DNA from: Pseudomonas sp. GGS8
GTDB lineage: Bacteria; Pseudomonadota; Gammaproteobacteria; Pseudomonadales; Pseudomonadaceae
Length of the DNA: 64,000 nucleotides
NCBI RefSeq assembly: GCF_024168645.1
Contig: NZ_JALJWF010000001.1
Span: 558,001 to 622,000 of the forward strand
Reading direction: 5' to 3'
The notes beneath the pieces are model-generated. The model saw nothing but the letters and a program-made list of their open reading frames with translations. It was not told where the DNA came from and did no database searches. Numbering within the stretch: the stretch's first letter is position 1; each line of letters starts with the position of its first letter. The position numbers and the translations under genes are program-made. Of the stretch, positions 32,488 to 41,572 are shown one piece after another.

Positions 32488-33890
32488 GCGACCTATCGAA
32501 CCGCCGCATTCTGCTGATCGACGACACACCGTCCATCCATGATGACTTTCGCAAGATACTCACCCCGACCTCGGCCAAACATGTAGAACTGGACGAAATG
32601 GAGGCCGCGCTGTTCGGCAGCGAAGTGAAAACCACCCAGCTTCTGTTCGAGCTGGATTCGGCCTATGGCGGTCAGGAGGGCCTGGGCAAACTCGTCCAGG
32701 CCTTACAGGAGAACCGCCCCTACGCCCTGGCCTTCGTCGACATGCGCATGCCCGAGGGCTGGGACGGTGCACAAACTATCGAACACCTGTGGCAAGAAGA
32801 CCCGAACCTGCAAGTGGTGGTGTGTACCGCCTACTCCGACTATTCGTGGGATGAACTGCTGGAACGCCTGCACGCCCATGACCGCCTGCTGATTCTGAAA
32901 AAGCCGTTCGACAACATTGAAGTCCAGCAGATGGCCAACACCCTGCTCACCAAATGGGACATGACCGAACGGGCGTCTATCCAGATGAGCCATCTGGAGC
33001 ATCTGGTGGACCAGCGCACGACTCAGTTCAAGCAGGCCAGCGAAGCATTGCAGCGGGAAATCGACGAGCGCAAACAACTGGAAAGCCAACTGGTGCAATC
33101 GGAAAAACTCGCCTCGCTGGGGCAACTGGCCGCGGGCGTCGCCCATGAAATCAATAACCCCATCGGCTTCATTTCCTCCAATCTCGGCGCCCTCGATGGC
33201 TACTTCAAACAACTGCAGGCCATGCTCGATGCCTATCGGGAAGCGGAGGCGGCCATTACCTCAAGCGACGTCCTCGAACGACTCGGCCAGCTACGTGAGA
33301 AGGTCGAGCTGGAGTTTTTGCGCGAAGACATTCCGCTGCTGATCAAGGAGTCCAAGGACGGCATCAACCGGGTCGGGCAGATCGTCAAAGACCTGAAGGA
33401 CTTCTCCCGCGTCGACTCCAATCAGGAATGGCAGTGGGCCAACCTGCAACAAGGCATCGAATCGACGCTGAACATCGTCGCCAATGAACTCAAGTACAAG
33501 GCCGACGTGGTGAAGGAGTATCAAACACTGCCTGAAATCGAATGCCTGCCGTCGCAGATCAATCAAGTGATCATGAACCTGATCGTCAACGCGTCTCAGG
33601 CCATGGGGCCGGAACGGGGCACCATCACCCTGCGTACCGGGCTTGAAGGTGAAACGGTGTCGATCGAAGTCGCGGACACCGGATCAGGCATCGAACCGGA
33701 ATGCCTGCAGAAAATATTCGACCCGTTCTACACCACCAAACCGGTGGGCCAGGGGACAGGGCTCGGGTTGTCCCTGTCCTATGGCATCGTGAAAAAACAC
33801 CGGGGCGATATTTCAGTGCGCAGCGAAGTCGGGGTGGGTAGCACCTTTCGGGTCGAGTTGCCGGTGCGCCAGACAAAAACAGCGGCCTGA
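32484..33890 (+). CDS. Response regulator-histidine kinase (REC-HisKA-HATPase)
   Basis: A 468-residue soluble protein. The receiver (about 7-175) is of the same subtype as the two GGDEF-EAL proteins (LIDDTPSIHDDFRKIL, FVDMRMPEGWDG, ILKKPFD). A coiled coil and HisKA domain follow, with the phospho-His in AAGVAHEINNPIGF, then an ATPase domain with LIVNASQAM, DTGSGIEPE and GTGLGLSLSYGIV. Such proteins can relay a signal from one kinase to further regulators. It is the last gene of the tightly overlapped unit that begins at 25499. Confidence 0.92.
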   Translation: MSDLSNRRILLIDDTPSIHDDFRKILTPTSAKHVELDEMEAALFGSEVKTTQLLFELDSAYGGQEGLGKLVQALQENRPYALAFVDMRMPEGWDGAQTIEHLWQEDPNLQVVVCTAYSDYSWDELLERLHAHDRLLILKKPFDNIEVQQMANTLLTKWDMTERASIQMSHLEHLVDQRTTQFKQASEALQREIDERKQLESQLVQSEKLASLGQLAAGVAHEINNPIGFISSNLGALDGYFKQLQAMLDAYREAEAAITSSDVLERLGQLREKVELEFLREDIPLLIKESKDGINRVGQIVKDLKDFSRVDSNQEWQWANLQQGIESTLNIVANELKYKADVVKEYQTLPEIECLPSQINQVIMNLIVNASQAMGPERGTITLRTGLEGETVSIEVADTGSGIEPECLQKIFDPFYTTKPVGQGTGLGLSLSYGIVKKHRGDISVRSEVGVGSTFRVELPVRQTKTAA

Positions 33891-33941
33891 ACACCTATCA
33901 AAATGTCCCACACGTTATCCACCAGATATTGAACTGGCCCA

Positions 33942-34124
33942 ATGATTTTGGACGCCTCGATCGGGCGTATTATGCTCAGCGATTGCTCCAGTAAAGAAAT
34001 CGCCCGTAAGCTGGAAATCTCTGTCGAAACCGTGAAAGTCCATAAAAAACACCTGTACAGCAAGCTGGGGAGCAAGTCCCAGTCCGAGCTGTTTTCGATT
34101 TTTCTCCAAGCGCAAAATGCCTGA
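33942..34124 (+). CDS. Short LuxR-type helix-turn-helix protein or remnant
   Basis: 60 residues, almost exactly one GerE/LuxR DNA-binding domain: IGRIMLSDCSSKEIARKLEISVETVKVHKKHLYSKLGSKSQSELF. No receiver or sensor domain precedes it in the 51 bp after the REC-kinase gene, and no good ribosome site precedes its ATG. It could be a stand-alone small regulator of the signalling operon or the tail of a lost larger LuxR protein. Confidence 0.55.
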   Translation: MILDASIGRIMLSDCSSKEIARKLEISVETVKVHKKHLYSKLGSKSQSELFSIFLQAQNA

Positions 34125-34155
34125 ATTGATTAGCCTTCATAGCAAGTAAAACCAT

Positions 34156-34286
34156 TGTGGCGAGGGGGCTTGCCCCCGTCCGGCTGCGAAGCAGTCGTAA
34201 ATCTGCAATTGCGTTCTGTCGGGAAGAATACGGTGAATGATTTGGGACTGCTGCGCAGTCCAACGGGGGCAAGCCCCCTCGCCACA
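34156..34286. repeat. REPIN
   Basis: TGTGGCGAGGGGGCTTGCCC...CGGCTGCGAAGCAGTCG on the left and GACTGCTGCGCAGTCC...AAGCCCCCTCGCCACA on the right, ending 54 bp before the FMN protein start. Confidence 0.9.
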
Positions 34287-34340
34287 AAAGCCTGTATGCC
34301 AATGTCCCACAACAACCAAGTCCGAACCCAAGGAAACCGT

Positions 34341-35960
34341 ATGAGCCTGTCACTCCTGAGCCGCTACGCCTTCTTTGCCGTCTGTGTGATATTCACCCTC
34401 GCCAGCCTGCCCTTTCTGGAATACGACTGGCTCTGGCCGATCACCGCCGTCACCGGCGTCCTCAGCCTGGTGGGCCTGTTCGACCTGTTGCAAAGCCCTC
34501 ATGCGGTGCGCCGCAACTACCCGATCCTGGGCAACATTCGTTATCTGGTGGAGGGCATTCGCCCGGAAATCCGCCAGTACCTGCTCGAATCCGACAGCGA
34601 TGCCCTGCCCTTTTCCCGGGCCCAACGTTCGCTGGTGTATTCGCGGGCCAAGAATGAAAGTGCCGACAAACCCTTCGGCACGCTGATCGATGTGTATCAG
34701 TCGGGTTTCGAATTCATCGGCCACTCCATGCGCCCGGCGCCGTTGAGCGACCCGAGCAGTTTCCGGGTAATGGTCGGCGGCCCGCAGTGCACCCAGCCGT
34801 ACTCGGCGTCGGTGTTCAACATCTCGGCCATGAGCTTCGGCTCCCTCAGCGCCAACGCCATTCGCGCGTTGAACCAGGGCGCCAGACTCGGCAACTTTGC
34901 CCATGACACCGGCGAAGGCAGCATCAGCCCCTATCACCGGGAAAACGGCGGCGACCTGACCTGGGAGCTGGGCAGCGGCTACTTCGGCTGCCGCACCGCC
35001 GATGGCCGTTTCGACCCGGAACGCTTCGCCGCCCAGGCACAGAATCCGCAAGTGCGGATGATCGAAATCAAAATGAGCCAAGGCGCCAAACCCGGCCACG
35101 GCGGGATTCTGCCCAAGCACAAAGTCACCCAGGAAATCGCCGAAACCCGTGGCATCCCGATGGGCGAAGACTGCATTTCGCCGTCGCGCCACAGCGCGTT
35201 TTCCACGCCGATCGAAATGATGCACTTCATCGCGCAACTGCGTGAACTGTCCGGCGGCAAACCGGTGGGCTTCAAGTTCTGCCTGGGCCACCCGTGGGAA
35301 TTCATGGGCATCGCCAAGGCCATGCTGGAAACCGGTATCCTCCCGGACTTCATCGTGGTCGACGGCAAGGAAGGTGGCACCGGCGCCGCGCCCGTGGAGT
35401 TCACCGACCATATTGGTGTGCCGATGCGCGAAGGCCTGCTGTTCGTGCACAACACCCTGGTGGGCCTGAATCTGCGGGACAAGATCAAACTCGGCGCCAG
35501 CGGCAAAATCGTCAGCGCCTTCGACATCGCCAGCGTCCTGGCCATCGGCGCCGACTGGGCCAACTCGGCGCGCGGCTTCATGTTCGCCATCGGCTGCATC
35601 CAGTCGCAAAGCTGCCACACCAACAAATGCCCGACCGGCGTCGCCACCCAGGACACCCTGCGCCAGCGCGCGCTGGTGGTTCCGGACAAGGCTCAGCGCG
35701 TGTACAACTTCCATCGCAATACGCTGAAGGCCCTGGCCGAAATGCTCGCCGCCGCGGGCCTGGAACATCCTTCGCAACTGTCGGCCAAACATCTGGTGCG
35801 ACGCATGTCGGCGACCGAGATCAAACTGTTTTCGCAGTTGCATGTGTTTTTGAAGCCGGGGGAATTGCTCACTGGCGAAGTGAACGGCGAGTTTTACTCG
35901 CGGATGTGGCAGATGGCGCGGGCGGACAGTTTTGAGCCTAATGAAACGGCTGCCGCATAG
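34341..35960 (+). CDS. FMN-binding glutamate-synthase-family protein
   Basis: A 539-residue protein resembling the central FMN/synthase domain of the GltB large subunit, without the amidotransferase domain. The ATG at 34341 follows an AAGGAAA ribosome site. Two N-terminal hydrophobic helices (about 5-55) suggest membrane attachment. Family features are SAMSFGSLSANAIRALNQGA, GEGSISPYHRENGGDL, IKMSQGAKPGHGG, VVDGKEGGTGAAP and SQSCHTNKCPTGVATQ. The cysteines in the last segment occupy the Fe-S cluster region of GltB. The reaction is not known for stand-alone members. Its 3' end overlaps the convergent glycosyltransferase gene by 23 bp. Confidence 0.88.
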   Translation: MSLSLLSRYAFFAVCVIFTLASLPFLEYDWLWPITAVTGVLSLVGLFDLLQSPHAVRRNYPILGNIRYLVEGIRPEIRQYLLESDSDALPFSRAQRSLVYSRAKNESADKPFGTLIDVYQSGFEFIGHSMRPAPLSDPSSFRVMVGGPQCTQPYSASVFNISAMSFGSLSANAIRALNQGARLGNFAHDTGEGSISPYHRENGGDLTWELGSGYFGCRTADGRFDPERFAAQAQNPQVRMIEIKMSQGAKPGHGGILPKHKVTQEIAETRGIPMGEDCISPSRHSAFSTPIEMMHFIAQLRELSGGKPVGFKFCLGHPWEFMGIAKAMLETGILPDFIVVDGKEGGTGAAPVEFTDHIGVPMREGLLFVHNTLVGLNLRDKIKLGASGKIVSAFDIASVLAIGADWANSARGFMFAIGCIQSQSCHTNKCPTGVATQDTLRQRALVVPDKAQRVYNFHRNTLKALAEMLAAAGLEHPSQLSAKHLVRRMSATEIKLFSQLHVFLKPGELLTGEVNGEFYSRMWQMARADSFEPNETAAA

Positions 35961-37515
35961 GGTGTTTTTGCGCGCCGACCTCAGCGGTTGGCGCTCCGTC
36001 CAGAATGAACAAACGGGCCTCACTGGCTCCTTCCTTCAGCGTCAGCACCTGTTTCCAGTATTTGGGAAACAAGGCGTCATGTTCTGGACGCGCATAACCC
36101 GTGACCCACCAGACTCGTTTGGCATTCAGTTTCAGGGTCGAGAAGTCGTTGAAGAGAATCGAGAGCTGGTGACGGGGGATAAGTGCCCAACCACCGTATT
36201 CGGCAGTTCCCCACAGGGTGCCTGTCGGGGACTTGACGACGTATAGCCTTGGTTGAATGCCTGTGGCGTTGTAGTACGTGAACGGCAAGTACCAATACAG
36301 GTTATCCACAATGATCTCGTCACCCGGACGCACTTCGCGACCAAGACCTGCGACCACGGCGTCCAGCTTCGCGTCTCTACGGATGCTTGTGCCGTTCATC
36401 TCATCCGTTTGTGCATAAACCGCCGCCAGCCCATGCACTTCTGCCCACACAATAAAAGCCATGGCGATAGCCGCAAGGACGACATGGCGTCGGCTCAATG
36501 CGTCCAGCGCGAGCGCAACGATAAGGGGCATTGCCACGGCAGCGAACACCAGGTACCTTGCATTGAAAACCGGAACGATCAACGACACCAGAAATACGGT
36601 CAGCACCGGGACAAAGAAATAACTCACCAGCAAGACGCTGAAAGGGCGTGCCTTGAATAGCACCGCGGCAGCGCAAACAACGATCAACACCGAGGGCAAC
36701 GCGCGCCATAAGAATGAATAACTGGCCGTATCCCCCATCACCACCAGTTGCCAAACGAAGGTCAGCACCGTCTGCCAGGTCAGTGGCGGAATCCACTCGA
36801 GCCCATCCATTCGCAACAATTGGCGGATGAGGGGCGGTATCCACGGCAGATACAACGCAACGATAGCGCTATTGGCCACTATCCATGCACGCCCCTGGAT
36901 CTTGCGCACCCGCCACCAAAAAAGCCAATGCACCAACACACCCAGCGCGGCGAAGTAATGCGTGTAGAAAGCCGCCGTCATCAACAGCACGTAAAACACC
37001 GGATAACGCTTTTGCTCCGGTGCCCTGACCCAGCACACCAGCGCCACGGTCGCGCCCATCAACCAGAAACCCAGCAAGGTGTACATTCGCACTTCCTGGC
37101 TGTAGCGCACCGATATCGGCAGCAATGCCAACAGCAATGCTGCTGTCCAGGTCGCCCTTCGCGTCGTCACCAGGCTCATCAATTTAATGCACAGCCCCAG
37201 CGTGCCGACATCGGCCAGTGCACTCAGGGATCGCGCAGACAACACGCCGTTACCGCACAACAACATCCAGAAATGCAGCAAGACATAGTAAAGCGGTGGA
37301 TGAACATCCCGCGCCGTCGTGGACCAGATGTACGCAGGCGAGCCTTCGGCCAGCAGTATGCTGTAAGCCTCGTCGTACCAGATGACCGGCACGGTGATGG
37401 CGTGAAACCTTACGAATAATGCGATCGCCAGCACCACCAGCAGACCCGCACCGTCGGCGCCCCCGGATGGCAAGCGTTTGAGATAGATCGCAGGAACACT
37501 CACCGTTTTCACCAC
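35938..37515 (-). CDS. Polytopic glycosyltransferase (GT39/ArnT-like)
   Basis: A 525-residue inner-membrane protein with about ten to twelve hydrophobic segments. The first loop carries WYDEAYSILL, the acidic pair typical of polyprenyl-phosphate-sugar transferases, and DVHPPLYYVLLHFW, a common GT39-like segment. The C-terminal third is a soluble periplasmic region. It overlaps the upstream GtrC-like gene by 7 bp and is the last of a three-gene operon with gtrB. It probably transfers a lipid-linked sugar to a surface glycan; acceptor unknown. Confidence 0.82.
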   Translation of the reverse strand: MVKTVSVPAIYLKRLPSGGADGAGLLVVLAIALFVRFHAITVPVIWYDEAYSILLAEGSPAYIWSTTARDVHPPLYYVLLHFWMLLCGNGVLSARSLSALADVGTLGLCIKLMSLVTTRRATWTAALLLALLPISVRYSQEVRMYTLLGFWLMGATVALVCWVRAPEQKRYPVFYVLLMTAAFYTHYFAALGVLVHWLFWWRVRKIQGRAWIVANSAIVALYLPWIPPLIRQLLRMDGLEWIPPLTWQTVLTFVWQLVVMGDTASYSFLWRALPSVLIVVCAAAVLFKARPFSVLLVSYFFVPVLTVFLVSLIVPVFNARYLVFAAVAMPLIVALALDALSRRHVVLAAIAMAFIVWAEVHGLAAVYAQTDEMNGTSIRRDAKLDAVVAGLGREVRPGDEIIVDNLYWYLPFTYYNATGIQPRLYVVKSPTGTLWGTAEYGGWALIPRHQLSILFNDFSTLKLNAKRVWWVTGYARPEHDALFPKYWKQVLTLKEGASEARLFILDGAPTAEVGAQKHPMRQPFH

Positions 37516-39017
37516 TCAAGCGTGGCAATCGGAGTCGGCTCTTTCACCACGATAAAACCGTAATCACCCAACAGATAGAGGCTGTAGAACTGGTTCTCCA
37601 CCAGCGGTGGATAACCCTGATAACCCACCATCGTCGCGTTGCGTCGCTCCCTCTCCACGACCACGTTGGTGATGCCCACCTTCGGCAGGTTTTCCGCCAG
37701 CATGTAGAAGTTGATGTTCAGCAGATAATGCAAAACCGGCATCTGCTTGAACGAGCCCGCGGCCCCCACCAGCCAGTGATCGGAATAACTCACCGACATG
37801 TAAATGCGCTTGGCCTCGCGCAGTTGCCGATGGGCTGCAATGTCATGCCCCAGGGAAAACAACGCGCTGGACGCAAAGGTGTTCTGCACCGTCAGCACGC
37901 GCCCATAGGCGTAGGACAGCGAAAGCATCGCCAACAGAGGCACCGCCAATAACAAAGCCAGCCGTTCATGGATCGGTGCCAGAGCCAGATGGCTCAAATA
38001 GAACAGCAGCACCAACAGCACGGCAAACCCCATCAAGGTTCTGGCGCCTTCATTGAAGTCGCGGAAAAACAACACAGCCCCCGACACCAGCAAGATCACG
38101 ACCGGCACGGCCAGCACGCACACCAGGCCCATCACGACTTTTCTCAGCCCTGTGTCCTGGCGTTCCATCACGTTGCGGGCCAGCTGTACGCAACCGGCGA
38201 TGGCACACAACAGCAGCACGGCGAACACCCAAGTGAATCCACCGTGAAACAGCAGCACGACTTTTTCCAGCACACGGCTGATGTTGACTTCAAGTTGCAG
38301 CCAGGGTGCTGCTGCCCAGTTCAAGAACAAAACGCGGTTCTGATCCATGTACGGATAAGCGGTGACGCTGTAGATCAACCCGCCGAGCACCACCTGGGCG
38401 ATTTTCCAACCGATCGACTCGCACCACTGCCGCCAGGCCCGTTTGTCGTTCGCGGCCCTGAGCAGTTCCAGGCAACACAGGCCCAGAAACACATTCAGGC
38501 TTACCTGATAAAGCCCCAGCCCCAGGGCAATCAGGAAGGCCGGCACCAGCCATTGCAGGATGCGCGAAGGATGACGAAACGTGATCGCGTAGATCACAGC
38601 CACCAGGCTCAAGGCATTGGCAGGCCCGTCGTATTGATACGACAGGTTCTGCAGAAAGAACGGGTTGTACCAGAGCGGCAACACCACCAGGCAGCAGGAT
38701 AGCGTCGGCTGCGGGTAGTAATGAAACGTCAGGCTGGTCAATGCAAAGGCCATGGCCAGCGTGGCGATCAACAGCGGTAACGGAAAGATGTTCGGCGCGG
38801 CATCACTGAAGGTCAGAACGTTGTAGAACAGCTCGGTGAACAACCGCCCCTGGCTCGCCCAGGCAGTACCGGCGGACAGCGAACGCCAGTTGTCATCGAT
38901 GTAGGGATAGTCTGCAAGAATCAGCGGAATGACATAAATCAGGGCTGCGATCAGGAAAAACAGCCAGACCCGACGACGCCCGATTTCGCCGCTGAAAAAA
39001 TCGCTCAATCTGCCCAT
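37509..39017 (-). CDS. Membrane glucosyltransferase (GtrIII/GtrC-like)
   Basis: A 502-residue polytopic protein matching the glucosyltransferase domain of O-antigen-modifying proteins. Its first periplasmic loop contains ADYPYIDDNWRSLSAG (acidic DD pair), and LPLWYNPFFLQNLSYQYDGPANALS follows. Around ten transmembrane helices are visible. In phage and genomic gtr clusters such proteins attach the glucose delivered by GtrB/GtrA. Its ATG starts 1 bp after the gtrB stop, so the two are translationally linked. Confidence 0.85.
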   Translation of the reverse strand: MGRLSDFFSGEIGRRRVWLFFLIAALIYVIPLILADYPYIDDNWRSLSAGTAWASQGRLFTELFYNVLTFSDAAPNIFPLPLLIATLAMAFALTSLTFHYYPQPTLSCCLVVLPLWYNPFFLQNLSYQYDGPANALSLVAVIYAITFRHPSRILQWLVPAFLIALGLGLYQVSLNVFLGLCCLELLRAANDKRAWRQWCESIGWKIAQVVLGGLIYSVTAYPYMDQNRVLFLNWAAAPWLQLEVNISRVLEKVVLLFHGGFTWVFAVLLLCAIAGCVQLARNVMERQDTGLRKVVMGLVCVLAVPVVILLVSGAVLFFRDFNEGARTLMGFAVLLVLLFYLSHLALAPIHERLALLLAVPLLAMLSLSYAYGRVLTVQNTFASSALFSLGHDIAAHRQLREAKRIYMSVSYSDHWLVGAAGSFKQMPVLHYLLNINFYMLAENLPKVGITNVVVERERRNATMVGYQGYPPLVENQFYSLYLLGDYGFIVVKEPTPIATLEW

Positions 39018-39018
39018 G

Positions 39019-39960
39019 CTAAAGCCCGATCCGGTCTTTGCCGCCGATGACGTCTTTGATCACATACCGGGGCCGATGCTTGGCTTCGATGTAAATGCGA
39101 CCGATATACTCACCGAGGATGCCGATGCCGATCAGTTGCACACCGCCCAGAAACAATATGGCCGTCATCAACGAAGGGTAGCCGGGGACGCTGTTGCCGA
39201 AGACAATCTTGTCCAGCACCATGTACACCGCGTACAGCACCGCGAAGATCGAAATACCGCCACCGACGTAAGTCCACAACCGCAATGGCACGGTGCTGAA
39301 CGAAGTAATGCCTTCCAGCGCCAGGTTCCACAGTTTCCAGCCATTGAACTTGCTGCGTCCCGCCACTCGCCGGGCTCGCTCGTACTCCACCACCACGGTG
39401 GTGAAACCGGCCCACGACAGAACGCCTTTCATGAACAACTGATGCTCGGGGAGTGCGCGAATCACATTGACCACCTTGCGGTCCATGAGCCGGAAGTCCC
39501 CGACATTTTCTTCAATGCGGGTGTAGGAAATTCTGTTCAGCAGGTGGTAGAACAGCGACGCGCTGTGGCGTTTCAGGTAACTGTCGCTGGCACGGTCCCG
39601 GCGTTTGGCGAGTACCACATCGGCGCCCTTCTGCCACTCGGCAATCAACCGTGGAATGACGCTGATCGGATCTTGCAGGTCCACGTCCATGGGGATCACC
39701 GCATCGCCGGTGGCGTATTCCAGCCCGGCAAACAACGCCGGTTCCTTGCCGAAGTTGCGCGAGAAATTGATCAGCAACACCTGGTCATCGACCTGGGCCA
39801 GCGCCTTGGCCTGCTCAGCCGTCTGGTCGGTACTGCCGTCGTTGATGAACACGATCTCGACTTCATAAGGGTCAAGTTTCAACTCACGGCGCACCGCTTG
39901 GTGGAACAGACTGATCGCCTGCTCTTCGTTGAATACCGGGACAATCAGCGAAACCTTCAC
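39019..39960 (-). CDS. gtrB: Polyprenyl-phosphate glucosyltransferase (GtrB-like, GT2)
   Basis: A 313-residue enzyme that loads a sugar from UDP-sugar onto undecaprenyl phosphate at the cytoplasmic face. I place the start at GTG 39960 ([14 protein letters not shown]) because AGGAG lies 9 bp before it; longer in-frame starts add unrelated sequence. The GT2 catalytic domain has [13 protein letters not shown] and MDVDLQDP. Two C-terminal membrane helices follow (about 230-250 and 265-285), then [16 protein letters not shown]. It is first in the operon with the two polytopic transferases. Confidence 0.9.
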   Translation of the reverse strand: MKVSLIVPVFNEEQAISLFHQAVRRELKLDPYEVEIVFINDGSTDQTAEQAKALAQVDDQVLLINFSRNFGKEPALFAGLEYATGDAVIPMDVDLQDPISVIPRLIAEWQKGADVVLAKRRDRASDSYLKRHSASLFYHLLNRISYTRIEENVGDFRLMDRKVVNVIRALPEHQLFMKGVLSWAGFTTVVVEYERARRVAGRSKFNGWKLWNLALEGITSFSTVPLRLWTYVGGGISIFAVLYAVYMVLDKIVFGNSVPGYPSLMTAILFLGGVQLIGIGILGEYIGRIYIEAKHRPRYVIKDVIGGKDRIGL

Positions 39961-40202
39961 GTTGCACACTCCTGAGAACCGAAGTGTAGATGCTCGCCAG
40001 ATGCCATCATGGGGAGTTCTGGCGCGCGAACAGTCCGGCAGACCGACGGCCACGCCGTTCAATCCGTTCGCGATATGCAGCTGAGACATTCGGTAATATC
40101 CAGCCTTTTGCAATTGCCTGTGAATCACGGCACCCTGCGCGCCGCTGTAGAAGCGAGGCTTGCCCGCGCCTACCCAACAACTCCGTTCAAGAGCCCGCCT
40201 TC

Positions 40203-41327
40203 ATGACGTCTGGACGCGATCACCGTATCGATTTTTTCCGCGGCCTGGCCCTGATCTTTATCTTCTGGGACCACGTGCCACAGAACCCGCTCGCGCAGTT
40301 CACGGTGCGTAACTTCGGCTTCAGCGATGCAGCGGAGATTTTCGTGTTCCTGGCCGGTTATGCGGCCGTGCTGGCCTACGGCAAGATCGCCCGGCGCGAC
40401 GGGGTCATGGTCGCCACGGTGAAAATCCTGCGACGCGCCTGGGTGCTCTATGTGGTGCACATCTTTTTGCTGGCGCTGTTGATGGGCATCGTGTTTTTCG
40501 CCAACAGCCATGTGGAAACCCGCGATCTGGTGCAGGAAATGGGCTTGCAGTATTTCCTGAGCAATCCGCAGCAGGCGTTGATGGACGAGTTGCTGCTGCG
40601 CTTCAAGCCAAACCTGATGGACCCGTTGCCGCTGTACATTCTGTTGCTGCTCGGCCTGCCGCTGGTACTGCCGATGCTGCTGCGCAAGGCTGAATACGTG
40701 GTGGGGCTGTAGGTGGTGTTGTACCTGCTGGCGCCATGGTTGCAGTGGAACCTGGCGGGCACCGACGGGGGCGTGTGGTTTTTCAATCCAATGGCCTGGC
40801 AGCTGCTGTTTATTCTCGGGGGCGCGGCGGCGATTCACCGGCAAAGGCCTCGGGCGCCGCAACCCCGACCGCTGACTCGGCAGCCGGTTTTCATCGCGGC
40901 TCTGACCTATCTGGTGATGACCGGGATGATCGCGCTGTCGTGGAGATGGCCGACTGTGCACGACGCGTTCATGCCCCAATGGCTCGGCGAATGGCTCTAT
41001 CCAATCAGCAAGACCAACCTCTCGCCAGCGCGCCTGCTGCACTTCCTCGCCCTCGCCTACGTCACCGCCAGGTTGTTGCCGGACACCGGCTGGACGCAAC
41101 ACTGGCTGGCGCGACAAAGCTGTCGCATGGGCCGATATTCTCTGGAAGTGTTCTGCTTTAGCGTGCTGCTGGCGCCGTTGGCGGACATGCTCAACGCCTT
41201 GGGCGGGAATGTAATGGCGATGCAACTATTCAGCGCGATGCTGGGGGTCGGGTTGATGGCGTTGCTGGGGGCCTGGCTGGATTTCAATAAGCGGTTGAAC
41301 ACGCCGGTTCAAGTCGCCGTCGTCTGA
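40203..41327 (+). pseudogene. opgC: OpgC-type membrane acyltransferase, interrupted by in-frame TAG
   Basis: The two halves read in one frame. Codons 1-169 give MTSGRDHRIDFFRGLALIFIF, typical of OpgC proteins that succinylate osmoregulated periplasmic glucans, through EYVVGL. A TAG stands at codon 170 (40710-40712), and translation resumes as VVLYLLAPWLQWN to the end at 41327. No frameshift or insertion is needed; a single base change restores 374 residues with about ten membrane helices. The downstream part has no ribosome site of its own. It is either a recent nonsense mutation or a sequencing error. Confidence 0.85.
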
Positions 41328-41347
41328 CATTGAGGCACGCCGATTCT

Positions 41348-41501
41348 TGTGGCGAGGGGGCTTGCTCCCGTTCGGCTGCGAAGCAGTCGTAAATCCGTTG
41401 CACGCGATATGCCTGATAAAAAATAGTGCTGCTGGTTTTTTGGGACTGCTGCGCAGTCCAACGGGGGCAAGCCCCCTCGCCACAAAAGCCCCCTCGCCAC
41501 A
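41348..41501. repeat. REPIN with duplicated right end
   Basis: TGTGGCGAGGGGGCTTGC at the left is inverted as GCAAGCCCCCTCGCCACA at the right, and a second AAGCCCCCTCGCCACA follows directly (to 41501). It lies between opgC and the permease. Confidence 0.88.
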
Positions 41502-41520
41502 GGAGATCGCGCCAATCTAT

Positions 41521-41548
41521 AAAAAGCCCCGATCATTCAGACCGGGGT
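41521..41548 (-). terminator. Terminator of the amino acid permease
   Basis: On the minus strand CCCCGGTC-tgaat-GATCGGGG forms an 8-bp stem (one G-T pair) followed by CTTTTT. It lies 24 bp after the permease stop. Confidence 0.85.
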
Positions 41549-41572
41549 TGTTGTATGGCTGGCGTTACAGAT

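Noticed and set aside
34350..36023. 557-codon minus-strand frame opposite the FMN glutamate-synthase-like gene
   Set aside because: It covers a gene with complete family motifs; composition is typical of antisense reading.
40713..41327. Separate 204-residue membrane protein gene
   Set aside because: It is the in-frame continuation of opgC after a TAG, without its own ribosome site or promoter.
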